The notes beneath the pieces were generated by a model that was not told where the DNA came from, did not search any database, and was given only the letters and a program-made list of their open reading frames with translations. 64,000 bases of DNA from the NCBI RefSeq assembly GCF_900112025.1, contig NZ_FOKL01000007.1, forward strand, positions 1-64,000, given 5' to 3'. The stretch is from Janthinobacterium sp. 344. Lineage in GTDB: Bacteria > Pseudomonadota > Gammaproteobacteria > Burkholderiales > Burkholderiaceae_D. Shown here in pieces: positions 10,626-19,120 of the stretch. Each line of letters opens with the position of its first letter. Position 1 is the first letter of the stretch. The position numbers were made by a program, and so were the translations under genes.

Positions 10626-10745
10626 AACACCTGACAAAACCGTAGCGAGCGGCAGTGATTTGTGGTCGAGAAGCGCAGCCGTACTTTAGTACGGCGAGCA
10701 TCGCCGACCGCAAAGCGCGACGCGCAGTAGGTTTGGTCAGGTGTT
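10626..10745. repeat. Structured intergenic repeat, copy A
   Basis: A 120-base unit bounded by AACACCTGAC (10626) and its inverse GTCAGGTGTT (ending 10745). It contains nested stems including TTGTGGTC/GACCGCAA and the apical CCGTACT/AGTACGG. It shares a 22-base identity (10634-10655) and overall layout with 63149-63250. It lies between convergent genes, and its right end overlaps the peptidase stop codon. Confidence 0.75.
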
Positions 10746-12822
10746 ATTTAGTATACGTATTCAACCAATCGAGCACCGTGTGATGCCACAGCAGCGAATT
10801 GGCCGGCTTCAGCACCCAGTGGTTTTCGTCCGGGAAGACCAGCAGCTTGCTCGGGATGCCGCGGCGCTGCAGCGCCGTGAAGGTGCCCAGGCCTTGCGCG
10901 GTGGGGATGCGGAAATCGAGGTCGCCCTGCACCACCAGCATCGGCGTCTTCCAGTTCTTCACGAAGTTGACGGGGTTGAACTGCTCGTACTTGGCCGGCG
11001 CGTCGTAGTAGGTGCCGCCGTTTTCCCATTCGGTGAACCACAGTTCTTCCGTCGCGTAGGCCATGCCGCGGTTGTCGAACACGCCATCGTGGTTGACCAG
11101 GCACTTGAAGCCGTCCGGCCAGTTACCGGCGATCCAGTTCATCATGTAGCCGCCGTACGACGCGCCCAGCGCGCAGCTGCGCTCGCGGTCCAGCCACGGG
11201 AATTTTTTGGTGGCCGCTTCCAGGCCTTTTTGCAGGTCGATCAGCGGCTTGCCGCCCCAGTCGCCGCTGATGGCATCCGTGAACTTCTGGCCATAGCCGG
11301 TCGAGCCGTGGAAGTCGATGAAGACGGTGGCGTAGCCGGCGCCCGCATACACTTGCGGATTCCAGCGGTAGCTCCAGCTGTTGCCGAAGCTGCCCTGCGG
11401 GCCGCCGTGGACTAAAAAGGCGACCGGATACTTTTCGCCGGCCTTGGCATTCCATGGCTTCATCACGTGGCCGTAGACGGTTTCGCCATCGGCGCCGGCG
11501 AACGAGAACTGTTCATATTCGCCGAAGCGCACGTCGGCCAGCGCTGCCGCATTCTGTTTCGTCAGCTGCTGCATCGGCGCCGTTTCCGACTTGGCGTCGA
11601 GCTTGCGCGTGTACAGCTGCGCGCCCGAGGCCAGGCTGGCTTGCGCCAGCACGATGGTACTGCCGCGCACGTCGAACTCGCCCACGGCGCCCTTGCCCGT
11701 CAGGGCCGTGACCTTGCCGCTGGCCGCGTCGATGTGGAACAAGCGATGCTGGCCCACGTCATCGGCCGTCACGAGGAAGGCCTTGCCGTCCGGCGTCCAG
11801 CGGAAGTCGGACACGGAACGGTCCCAGTCGTCGGCCACGGTGCGCTTCTTGCCCGTGGCGACATCCATCAGCACCAAATGAAAACGGTCCGCCTCGAAGC
11901 CGGGCCTGGTCATGGCGACATAGGCCAGGGTGCGGCCATCGGGCGAATACGTGGCTTTCGCATCCCAGGCGGGATTGTCGGCCGTGAGGTTGCGCGGCGC
12001 CTGGCCGCCGGCGGCAGGGATCGTGTAGACGTCGAAGTTGGTCGACCACGATTCCGTGCGGCCGGCCACGCGGATCGAGAAGGCCACGGTCTTGCCGTCC
12101 GGGCTGAAATGGTATTCGCCGTTGTCGCCGAACGGCTTCGATGGCGCGTCGCCATCGAGGGTGCCGCTCAGGCTGACGGGCGTGGCGCTGACCTTGCCCG
12201 TGGCGTCGATGGGCGCCGAGTACAGCGCGTTGCGGCGGCCGTCGGCCCAGGTGTCCCAGTGGCGCACGAACATCTGGTCGTAGACCATGCCGCTGGCCTT
12301 GTTCTTGGCTTTTTCATCGAGGCGTTTTTTCGTGCAGGCGAGGTCCGCGCAATCGAGGAAGACGCCCATGCTGAAGGCCAGGCGGTCGCCCTGCGGCGAC
12401 AGGCGGTAGGTATCGACGTCTAGCGCCAGGTCGGTGACCTTGGCCGCTTCGCCGCCCGTCAGGGGCAGTTGCCACACTTGCGAGGAACCGGAGCGGCCCG
12501 AGAGGAAGTAGATGGCGTCGCCGTTCGGCGACCATTGCGGATCGCTGGCGCTGGCATCGCCGCGCGTCAGCTGACGTGGCGCCGCGTTCGGCGCGCGCAG
12601 GTCGATCATCCACAGCTGCGTATTGCCGCGGTTCTTGTCCAGGTTGGTGGTGCGCACCGTGTAGACGACGCGCGTGGCGTCCGGCGACAGCACGGGGCTG
12701 CCGACTCTTTCCATGGCCACCATGTCTTCGACGGTGAAACCGCGCGGCGCGGCCGATGCCGGCACGGCGGTGGTGGCCAGGGCGGCACTGAATGCTCCCA
12801 AGAGCAACAGACGTAAACTCAT
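10744..12822 (-). CDS. S9 family peptidase (prolyl oligopeptidase / dipeptidyl aminopeptidase type), exported
   Basis: 692 aa. Signal peptide MSLRLLLLGAFSAALATTAV with a cleavage site near ASA. An N-terminal beta-propeller (to about residue 430) contains TolB-like repeats such as DPQWSPNGDAIYF, YHFSPDGKTVAFS and TYSPDGRTLAYV. The C-terminal alpha/beta-hydrolase domain carries the triad: Ser555 in GASYGGY, Asp636 in GDLDFRIP and His668 in DENHWV. Such enzymes cleave short peptides in the periplasm. The gene is monocistronic and convergent with the phytase-like gene. Confidence 0.92.
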   Translation of the reverse strand: MSLRLLLLGAFSAALATTAVPASAAPRGFTVEDMVAMERVGSPVLSPDATRVVYTVRTTNLDKNRGNTQLWMIDLRAPNAAPRQLTRGDASASDPQWSPNGDAIYFLSGRSGSSQVWQLPLTGGEAAKVTDLALDVDTYRLSPQGDRLAFSMGVFLDCADLACTKKRLDEKAKNKASGMVYDQMFVRHWDTWADGRRNALYSAPIDATGKVSATPVSLSGTLDGDAPSKPFGDNGEYHFSPDGKTVAFSIRVAGRTESWSTNFDVYTIPAAGGQAPRNLTADNPAWDAKATYSPDGRTLAYVAMTRPGFEADRFHLVLMDVATGKKRTVADDWDRSVSDFRWTPDGKAFLVTADDVGQHRLFHIDAASGKVTALTGKGAVGEFDVRGSTIVLAQASLASGAQLYTRKLDAKSETAPMQQLTKQNAAALADVRFGEYEQFSFAGADGETVYGHVMKPWNAKAGEKYPVAFLVHGGPQGSFGNSWSYRWNPQVYAGAGYATVFIDFHGSTGYGQKFTDAISGDWGGKPLIDLQKGLEAATKKFPWLDRERSCALGASYGGYMMNWIAGNWPDGFKCLVNHDGVFDNRGMAYATEELWFTEWENGGTYYDAPAKYEQFNPVNFVKNWKTPMLVVQGDLDFRIPTAQGLGTFTALQRRGIPSKLLVFPDENHWVLKPANSLLWHHTVLDWLNTYTK

Positions 12823-12941
12823 TCAAACTCCAGTTTTTATAATGCGACGTTATGGATATGATATTGACGAGGCCGGCTGTACCGCCGGCAGCCCGACATC
12901 ATAGCAATAAAGACGTGCCCGCTGCGGGAGTTGACCGCCGG

Positions 12942-13649
12942 TTAGCCGGCCGCAGCTGCCAGTTGGTCGAGCGCCACGTGGCCCAGGAAACCGCCCCGGC
13001 TGGCGGCCGGCAAGCCCGCCTCGATGGCGTGGGCGAAGCGGATGCCGGGGTCCTGTTCCAGCGCGGCCAGCACGCGCGCCACGTGCGGATAGTCGCTCAA
13101 GCGCGCCAGCCGCAGCGGCTCGGCCCAGCGCGCCGTGGCGGCCAGGTAGGCGTCGGCGATCGTCGGCGCGGCATCGGAAGCGAGCCAGGCGCGGCCATCG
13201 AGCAGGCGCTCCAGGTGCGCCAGGCTTTTATTCACCTTGTCGACGGCCATTTCGCGCCAGACGGCCGCGCGCGTATCGCCTTCTGCCGCACGCGACGCCT
13301 GGAAGGCGGGCATGAAGGCGGCGTGGAAGGTCGTGTGCAGGAACGACAGCACGCTGTTCAGGCGGTCGCAGGCGGGCGTGCCTTGCGCAAAGCCCAGGCA
13401 GCTGGCCGGCGCGCGGGCGGAGATGTGCAGCAGGATCGCCATGCTTTCGAGCAGCGGCGCGCCCGCGTGCGTGAGCAGGGCCGGCGTCTGGCCCAGGGGA
13501 TTGATGGCGAGAAAGGCCGGATGCTGCTTGCTGGCCGGGTCGCGCGCTTCGACGCGGGCCAGGCGATACGGCAGGCCGCTCCATTCGAGGGCGGCGATGG
13601 CGGCAAACGAGCAGCCGAACGGCACGCTGTAGATCAGGGTGGTTTCCAT
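12942..13649 (-). CDS. Glutathione S-transferase family protein
   Basis: 235 aa. N-terminal thioredoxin-fold domain: METTLIYSVPFGCSFAAIAALEW, with the cis-Pro region NPLGQTPALLT and the glutathione-binding ESMAILLHI. C-terminal all-helical domain with RAWLASDAAPTIADAYLAATARW. The likely role is glutathione conjugation or reduction of electrophiles in the cytosol. It is divergent from an HxlR repressor at 13762, a common partnership for electrophile or quinone response. Exact substrate not recognisable. Confidence 0.85.
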   Translation of the reverse strand: METTLIYSVPFGCSFAAIAALEWSGLPYRLARVEARDPASKQHPAFLAINPLGQTPALLTHAGAPLLESMAILLHISARAPASCLGFAQGTPACDRLNSVLSFLHTTFHAAFMPAFQASRAAEGDTRAAVWREMAVDKVNKSLAHLERLLDGRAWLASDAAPTIADAYLAATARWAEPLRLARLSDYPHVARVLAALEQDPGIRFAHAIEAGLPAASRGGFLGHVALDQLAAAAG

Positions 13650-13730
13650 GCTGGAGTTCCATTGAGCTGAGGGAAGGGCAGTCTAGCCGCGATGCTTACT
13701 ATTTGGAAGAAGGCAGAATAATGTGATATA

Positions 13731-13747
13731 GGTACATTTTTTATACC
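13731..13747. promoter_or_regulatory. Candidate HxlR operator in the GST/HxlR divergent gap
   Basis: GGTACATTTTTTATACC, an imperfect dyad with GGTA/TACC ends, lies in the 112-base gap 15 bases before the HxlR start. HxlR-family proteins often bind such dyads in their own divergent promoters. No footprint exists; only the symmetry and position support it. Confidence 0.35.
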
Positions 13748-13761
13748 AGATTGGGATCGCC

Positions 13762-14127
13762 ATGAAGGACAATGTCTCCGGCTGCGCCGTGGAAGAAGCC
13801 ATGCGTTTGCTCGGTGGGCGCTGGAGAGTGGTGCTGCTCAGCTATCTGATGGCGGGACCGAAGCGCTTCAGCGAAATCCGCCGCGCCGTGCCGAATATCT
13901 CGCAGCGCATGCTGACCCTGGACTTGCGCGCGCTGGAAGCGGCGGGCTTGCTGACGCGCACGATCTATGCGGAAGTGCCCGTCAAGGTGGAATACCAGCT
14001 GACGGACGAGGGCCTGCGCTTGCGCGAGCTGGTCGAGATGCTGCGCGCCATCGGCTTGCGCCTGCGCGGACAGGCGGACGGGGGCGGCGCCTTTCTCGCG
14101 CCCGATGCCGTGGATAGTTCTCTATAG
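13762..14127 (+). CDS. HxlR-family winged-helix transcriptional regulator
   Basis: 121 aa, full length for the family. N-terminal Cys in DNVSGCAVEEAMRLLGGRW (Cys6 as Met1), the position of the redox-sensing or electrophile-sensing Cys in several HxlR/HypR proteins. The winged helix is GPKRFSEIRRAVPNISQRML, LDLRALEAAGLLTR, then the wing VEYQLTDEG. It likely controls the divergent GST gene. Confidence 0.88.
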   Translation: MKDNVSGCAVEEAMRLLGGRWRVVLLSYLMAGPKRFSEIRRAVPNISQRMLTLDLRALEAAGLLTRTIYAEVPVKVEYQLTDEGLRLRELVEMLRAIGLRLRGQADGGGAFLAPDAVDSSL

Positions 14128-14188
14128 AAACAGCTGTTTTTATGCAAAGTGCTAGACTGCCAGCCTTTGACCACTACTTTCGACACCC

Positions 14189-14779
14189 ATGCGCCTGACT
14201 ACTCTCGCCCTGACCGCCGCCGCCCTGTTCGCCACCTTGCCCGCCCATGCGGCCAGCATGCCGACGCTGGAGCAAATCCACGCCGCCGTGCAGGCGGGCG
14301 TGGCCAAGACTCAAGCGAGGACGCAATCGAGCATACCGATTTCCGTCAAGGTCACCGGCCTGCAGGGTTGCCAGGATTCGCTGGAAGTGCCGGGCGAAGT
14401 CGTCTGTCTGGTGAGCATGAGCGCCGGCATGCGCGACGGGTTCACCGTGCTGCCGCTGCGTAACGAGAACGGCACCTGGGTCGGCGTCGAGCGCAAGCAT
14501 GCGAAATTTGCGGGACCGTCGCCGGCCGAGGCGCAAGCGATGATACGCGCGTGGGCCAAGGAAGAAGTGGCGCGCGATCCGGAGGCGGCCAAGGACGTGC
14601 AGATGCAGGAAGCGCAAAGCACCATGCAGGTCAAGGCCGTCAACGAGTGCGAGGTCAAGCGCCAGACGGGCTACCTGGTCTGCGATACGCAGTTGAGCGT
14701 GCCGAGCCGCCCTGACGGCATCAAGACGGAACTGACCTTCATGCTGGAAAGCGCCGGCTGGCGCTACGTGCCGCGCTAA
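14189..14779 (+). CDS. Hypothetical exported protein
   Basis: 196 aa. Signal peptide MRLTTLALTAAALFATLPAHA, then a mature domain with four cysteines in two pairs (GCQDSLEVPGEVVC and CEVKRQTGYLVC) that could form disulfides in the periplasm. The central part (ENGTWVGVERKHAKFAGPSPAEAQAMIRAWAKEE) is mixed. I do not recognise a family. It starts 61 bases after the HxlR gene and may be cotranscribed with it. Coding bias is strong and the signal peptide is clear. Confidence 0.7.
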   Translation: MRLTTLALTAAALFATLPAHAASMPTLEQIHAAVQAGVAKTQARTQSSIPISVKVTGLQGCQDSLEVPGEVVCLVSMSAGMRDGFTVLPLRNENGTWVGVERKHAKFAGPSPAEAQAMIRAWAKEEVARDPEAAKDVQMQEAQSTMQVKAVNECEVKRQTGYLVCDTQLSVPSRPDGIKTELTFMLESAGWRYVPR

Positions 14780-15155
14780 GCCGCCGGCCGCCACGCCGCC
14801 CGCGCATCCGCGTGGCCATCCTGCACCCATAGCGCCAGCCCCTTTTCAGGGCCTCTGGCGCTGGCCTACCTCCCTCCTGCACAGCAAGCCTGCGTGGCGG
14901 CCCTTGAGGCCGCTGGCAGTCATGCCGCATCCCGCACCGGCACGATCGATCCCCTTCAGCAAGCCAACATGCCTTAATTGGTATATTCGTTATATTGATA
15001 TTTATTCATCACAAAAATGATAGAATTTGTGATTATTTATTTTTTGTTGCGGTTTCATCATATAAAACAATATATTTGGTTTAATTATTATTTTTGGCGT
15101 ATTATATTGATAATGCGCAAGTAAATGCTGCGATCTGACTGTCTGGAGAACCGCC
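14780..15155. other. 376-base gap: hairpin, then AT-rich leader of the HD-GYP gene
   Basis: No gene is supported. At 14831-14862 AGCGCCAG and CTGGCGCT form a hairpin without a T-tract. From about 14965 to 15115 composition falls abruptly to AT-rich, unlike all neighbours. This part contains the perfect inverted repeat ATCACAAA/TTTGTGAT (15008-15033, 10-base spacer) and several TATA-like stretches. It probably holds the promoter of the HD-GYP gene and may bind a nucleoid silencer, but no specific -35/-10 pair stands out. Confidence 0.5.
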
Positions 15156-16412
15156 ATGCTGAAAAAAATAAGGAGTAGCGAACTCGCGCTGGGAATGTAT
15201 GTCGAGCGTCTGGGCCGTTCCTGGCTCGATACTCCTTTCTGGACGCGTTCTTTCTTGCTGGAGTCACCGGCTGACCTGGAGCGTATCCGCTCGGCACGCC
15301 TGTGCGAAGTGTGGATCGACACGGCGCGCGGGCAGGCGCCGCAAGTGGCGCTGCCTGCCGCGCCGCCTGCTCCCGCCGTACCGCCTGTCGCCGCGGCCGC
15401 GCCGGCAGCCGTGCCCGCAAACAAAAGCGGCGCCGCCAGCGATGCGCCGCCGCCCCGTTCGCGCGAGGAAGCGTTGTCCCACGCCCGGCGCCTGATCGAA
15501 CGCTCGCGCCAGGCCGTGCAGACGATGTTCGACGAGGTGCGCATGGGCAAGGCCTTGTCTGCGGAGCAAGCCTACGAACTGGTCGACGATATCGCCGCCT
15601 CGGTGCAGCGCGGCGGCGATGTCCTGCTGGGCCTGGCGCGCCTGAAAACGGCCGACAACTACACGTACATGCATTCCGTGGCCGTGTGCGCGCTGATGAC
15701 GGCGCTGGCCAGGGAACTGGGCCTGGCGCCCGAGCAAGTGCGCTCGGCCGGCCTGGCGGGCTTGCTGCACGATATCGGCAAGATGGCCGTGCCGTCCGCC
15801 ATCCTCAACAAGCCGGGCAGCCTGAACGAAGCGGAATTTTCCTCCGTGCGCGCCCATCCGGCGGCCGGCCACCGCATGTTGCAGGAGGTAGGCGAGATCG
15901 ACCCGGTGGCGCTCGACGTGTGCCTGCACCACCATGAAAAACTCGACGGCAGCGGCTATCCCAAGGGCTTGCGCGGCGAGGAGATCAGCCTGTTTGCGCG
16001 CATGGGCGCCATCTGCGACGTGTACGACGCGATCACCTCGAACCGGCCGTACAAGCAGGGCTGGTGCCCGGCCGATTCGCTGCGCCGCATGGCCGCCTGG
16101 CGCGGCGGACATCTTGACGCGCAACTGTTTGCCGCCTTCGTCAAATGCCTGGGCATCTATCCGCTGGGCACCCTGGTGCGCCTGCAATCGGAGCGCCTGG
16201 CCGTGGTGGTGGGACAGGCGGCGGGCAAGCCGCTGACCTCGCCCACCGTGCGCGTATTCTTTTCCATCCGCGCCGGTACCTGCATCGTCCCGACCGACGT
16301 CGACCTGTCGACGCAAGGTTGTCTGGAGCGCATTGTTTCCACGGAAACCGCAGCCGAGTGGCGCTTGCAGGACATCAACCGTTACTGGGCCGGCGAGCTT
16401 GCCGTGGCATAG
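15156..16412 (+). CDS. HD-GYP domain cyclic-di-GMP phosphodiesterase
   Basis: 418 aa. N-terminal DUF3391-like region (about 1-60, KKIRSSELALGMYVERLGRSW), an Ala/Pro-rich linker (about 65-100), then a complete HD-GYP domain. The metal-binding HD is His205-Asp206 in LLHDIGKM, followed by the HHE cluster at 259-261 and GYP at 267-269 in DGSGYPKGL. All are intact, predicting hydrolysis of c-di-GMP to pGpG/GMP. ATG follows CTGGAGA. No receiver domain is visible. A chemoreceptor gene follows in the same direction after 133 bases; the diguanylate cyclase at 29-30 kb has the opposing activity. Confidence 0.93.
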   Translation: MLKKIRSSELALGMYVERLGRSWLDTPFWTRSFLLESPADLERIRSARLCEVWIDTARGQAPQVALPAAPPAPAVPPVAAAAPAAVPANKSGAASDAPPPRSREEALSHARRLIERSRQAVQTMFDEVRMGKALSAEQAYELVDDIAASVQRGGDVLLGLARLKTADNYTYMHSVAVCALMTALARELGLAPEQVRSAGLAGLLHDIGKMAVPSAILNKPGSLNEAEFSSVRAHPAAGHRMLQEVGEIDPVALDVCLHHHEKLDGSGYPKGLRGEEISLFARMGAICDVYDAITSNRPYKQGWCPADSLRRMAAWRGGHLDAQLFAAFVKCLGIYPLGTLVRLQSERLAVVVGQAAGKPLTSPTVRVFFSIRAGTCIVPTDVDLSTQGCLERIVSTETAAEWRLQDINRYWAGELAVA

Positions 16413-16545
16413 CTGGAATAAAGTATATTTTGTTATTAATAAAATATTAAAATAATGGTGCCAGTGCCGTGCCCGCTTTCCTGACTGGCGGCCGTTCCTT
16501 GTCCGCATACCCGTCACCGTACGGGCTACTTCTGAGGATGTGACC

Positions 16546-18186
16546 ATGCGACTCAATCTTCCCGTCAGCGATACCGAAATCAACCTGAGCGATACCGAGA
16601 CCATCGTCTCGACTACCGACTTGCAAGGCAATATCACGTATGCCAACCCGTATTTCATCGCCGTCAGCGGTTACAGTGCGGAAGAATTGATCGGCGCGCC
16701 ACAGAACATCCTGCGGCATCCGGACATGCCGGTCGAGGCGTTCGCCGATTTCTGGGCCACCATCCGCTCGGGGCGGTCGTGGAGCGGCATGGTCAAGAAC
16801 CGCTGCAAGAACGGCGATTACTACTGGGTGCTGGCCAACGTCACACCCGTGGTGGAAGACGGCGTGGCGGTCGGCTACATGTCGGTGCGCACCAAGCCCA
16901 CGCGCCAGCAGGTGGCGCAGGCGTCGGCCCTGTACGCGCGCATCAAGGCGGGGCAGGCGGACGGCATCGCCATCAGCCAGGGCGCCGCCGTGCGCACGGG
17001 CTGGCTGGCGAAGCTGCTCAGCTTGCGCGACCTGGCGCTGGGCAAGCGCATCGGCTGGAACCTGGGCTTGCTGACGGCGGTCCTGCTGCTGCAGCTGGGC
17101 TGGAACGCGGGCTGGCTGCCGGCGCGCGCGGGCAGCTGGCTGACGGGCTTGTCCGTGGTGGCCGTGCTGGCGACCCTGTATTTCTGGCACACCCTGCACC
17201 GCGCCGTGCTGCAGCCCTTGCAGCGGGCGCGCCAGGCGTGCGACGTGATGGCGGGCGGCGACCTGACGGGCGAGCTCGACATCACGCGGCGCGACGAGAT
17301 GGGCCAGCTGCTGCGCTCGCTGCGTCAGCTGCGCGTGAACCTGCATTCCATCGTCGGCGATGTGCGCGGCAATTTCTTGCGCATCAGCATGGCCAGCCAG
17401 GAAATCGCGGCCGGCAATATGGACTTGTCCGGCCGCACGGAAGCGCAGGCCTCGGCTTTGCAGCAGACGGCGTCGAGCATGGAGCAGCTGGCCGCCACGG
17501 TGCAGCAAAACAGCGGCAATGCCGTGCAGGCCAGCGACATGGCCGGCAAGGTGCATGGCCTGGCGGGGCGGGGCGGCGAGATCGTCGGCCAGGGGGGGAC
17601 GATGATGGGAGAAATTAACGCCTCATCGAAGAAGATCGGCGACATCACGGGCATCATCGAAGGCATTGCCTTCCAGACCAATATCCTCGCCTTGAATGCG
17701 GCCGTGGAAGCGGCGCGCGCGGGCGACCAGGGACGCGGCTTTGCCGTCGTGGCCGGCGAAGTGCGCAGCCTGGCCCAGCGCAGCGCCTCGGCCGCCACGG
17801 AAATCAAGCAGCTGATCACGGCCTCGCTGGCACAGGTGCAGGCGGGCGCGAAGCTGGCGGAACAGGCGGGCGCCAGCAGCGCCGAAATGCTGGGCGCCGT
17901 GCAGGGTGTGCACGGCATCATGGAAGAGATCGCTTCCGCCTCGCGCGAGCAAAGCCACGGCATCGGCCAGGTCAACATGGCCGTCACGCAGATGGATGAA
18001 GTGACGCAACAGAACGCGGCGCTGGTCGAGGAATCGGCGGCCGCGTCCGCCTCGCTGCAGGACCAGACCTTGCAGCTGGAGCAGGCCATGGCCCTGTTCA
18101 AGCTGGAGCGGCGGCGCGGCGGCGCGGCCGCGCCCCTGCGCGCGCGCGAGCGCCGCGCTACAGCAGGCGCTCTGACAGCGCCTTGA
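16546..18186 (+). CDS. Aer-like methyl-accepting chemotaxis protein with PAS domain
   Basis: 546 aa. N-terminal cytosolic PAS domain (about 20-125: TIVSTTDLQGNITYANPYFI, WSGMVKNRCKNGDYYWV), a hairpin of two membrane helices (about 165-215) with almost no periplasmic loop, a HAMP region, and the signalling domain with the conserved tip [37 protein letters not shown]. This is the architecture of Aer, which senses redox or energy state through FAD. The C-terminus (LTAP) lacks a CheR/CheB-tethering pentapeptide. ATG 16546 is preferred to GTG 16540 because TGAGGA at 16533-16538 is then well spaced. The last 29 bases overlap the convergent DUF2071 gene. Confidence 0.9.
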   Translation: MRLNLPVSDTEINLSDTETIVSTTDLQGNITYANPYFIAVSGYSAEELIGAPQNILRHPDMPVEAFADFWATIRSGRSWSGMVKNRCKNGDYYWVLANVTPVVEDGVAVGYMSVRTKPTRQQVAQASALYARIKAGQADGIAISQGAAVRTGWLAKLLSLRDLALGKRIGWNLGLLTAVLLLQLGWNAGWLPARAGSWLTGLSVVAVLATLYFWHTLHRAVLQPLQRARQACDVMAGGDLTGELDITRRDEMGQLLRSLRQLRVNLHSIVGDVRGNFLRISMASQEIAAGNMDLSGRTEAQASALQQTASSMEQLAATVQQNSGNAVQASDMAGKVHGLAGRGGEIVGQGGTMMGEINASSKKIGDITGIIEGIAFQTNILALNAAVEAARAGDQGRGFAVVAGEVRSLAQRSASAATEIKQLITASLAQVQAGAKLAEQAGASSAEMLGAVQGVHGIMEEIASASREQSHGIGQVNMAVTQMDEVTQQNAALVEESAAASASLQDQTLQLEQAMALFKLERRRGGAAAPLRARERRATAGALTAP

Positions 18187-19042
18187 ACGGCACTTGCGGC
18201 ACGAGAAAGGCGAACGGCGGCGACAGCGGCGGTAATTGCCCCAGCAAGCCGCAGCCTGCGCGCGAGGCGGTCAGCGCCTGCACTTGATCCAGATCAATGG
18301 GCAGGTCGATTTCACCGAAGACCAGCTTGCCGTTGCGCGGCACGTGGGCGATGGCCGCATCCTGGCAGGCGAGAAAGGCGACGGCGTCGCGCCAGTTGCC
18401 GAACAATGCCTGCCAGTCGCCATCGAGCGTCTTGCTTTCAATAATGTCTGCCTGGAAATCCAGCGGCGGCGCGCTGCCGGCGCCGGGCGCGATCGTGCAG
18501 CGCGCCTGCGTGGCGGACACGTCCAGGCGCATGGCCTCGGCCAGATGCGTGGGCAGGATGTCGCTGAACAGCCGCGTGCCCAGCGCATGCGGCACGCTGT
18601 CCATGATGTTTTTCAGGAAAAACACGCAGGGCACGTCCGGCGCGCCCGGCGGCGTATGCGCCAGGTACAGTCGCCAGTTGCTTTGCAGGGGCGACGGCAG
18701 CAGCCGGCGCAGCGGCCCAAGCAGGGCGGGGCCGAAATGCCCGTGGCGGTAGGTCAGCACCGTGAACGGCGTCTTGCCGTCGCGCTGCCACAAGCGCACG
18801 CCCGGCGGCAGCAATCGCTGCGCGGCAGCGGCATCGACGAGCCAGCTCACGTAGACGACGTCGCGCACGTCGCTGCGCAGGGTCAGGAAGGGCAGGCGCG
18901 ACAGGATGGCCTGGCGTGCCTTGGCGACGCGCGCGCTATTGGCCAGCGCGGCAAACAGGCGCCCCGGCCAGCCCGCGCGCGGGTGGCGGTAGGTATTGTC
19001 GTGCAATTGGGAACTTTCGGGGAAATAACGGAGGGGGGACAC
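18158..19042 (-). CDS. DUF2071 (YqjF-like) family protein
   Basis: 294 aa. Family features are visible: VYVSWLVDAAAAQRLLPPGVRLW, LTYRHGHFGPAL, CVFFLKNIMDS and a C-terminal FGEIDLPIDLDQVQAL. DUF2071 proteins share the acetoacetate-decarboxylase-like fold; their chemistry is mostly unknown. The open frame begins at a GTG (19042) without a strong ribosome site, and a TTG near 19006 is an alternative. The 3' end overlaps the chemoreceptor gene by 29 bases, tail to tail. It lies downstream of the hydroxybutyrate dehydrogenase gene on the same strand, possibly in one transcript. Confidence 0.68.
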   Translation of the reverse strand: MSPLRYFPESSQLHDNTYRHPRAGWPGRLFAALANSARVAKARQAILSRLPFLTLRSDVRDVVYVSWLVDAAAAQRLLPPGVRLWQRDGKTPFTVLTYRHGHFGPALLGPLRRLLPSPLQSNWRLYLAHTPPGAPDVPCVFFLKNIMDSVPHALGTRLFSDILPTHLAEAMRLDVSATQARCTIAPGAGSAPPLDFQADIIESKTLDGDWQALFGNWRDAVAFLACQDAAIAHVPRNGKLVFGEIDLPIDLDQVQALTASRAGCGLLGQLPPLSPPFAFLVPQVPFKALSERLL

Positions 19043-19120
19043 TCACGCAACAGCGCCCGCCCACATCGGCATCGCAGGCCGCACGGGGCGCCGCGCAGCC
19101 GATGCGGGCGGGCGTCGCGC

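Noticed and set aside
15008..15033. Possible CRP site (ATCACAAA ... TTTGTGAT)
   Set aside because: The half-sites point the wrong way (TCACA before TGTGA) and the spacer is longer than in the CRP consensus TGTGA-N6-TCACA.
16450..16480. Sigma-28-like promoter before the PAS chemoreceptor (TAAA-N14-GCCGTG)
   Set aside because: Spacer is one base short and the -10 is incomplete, unlike the two clear matches upstream of flhDC.
18158..18186. Frameshift or truncation suspected where the chemoreceptor and DUF2071 genes overlap
   Set aside because: Both proteins have reasonable C-termini; a 29-base convergent overlap is adequate explanation.
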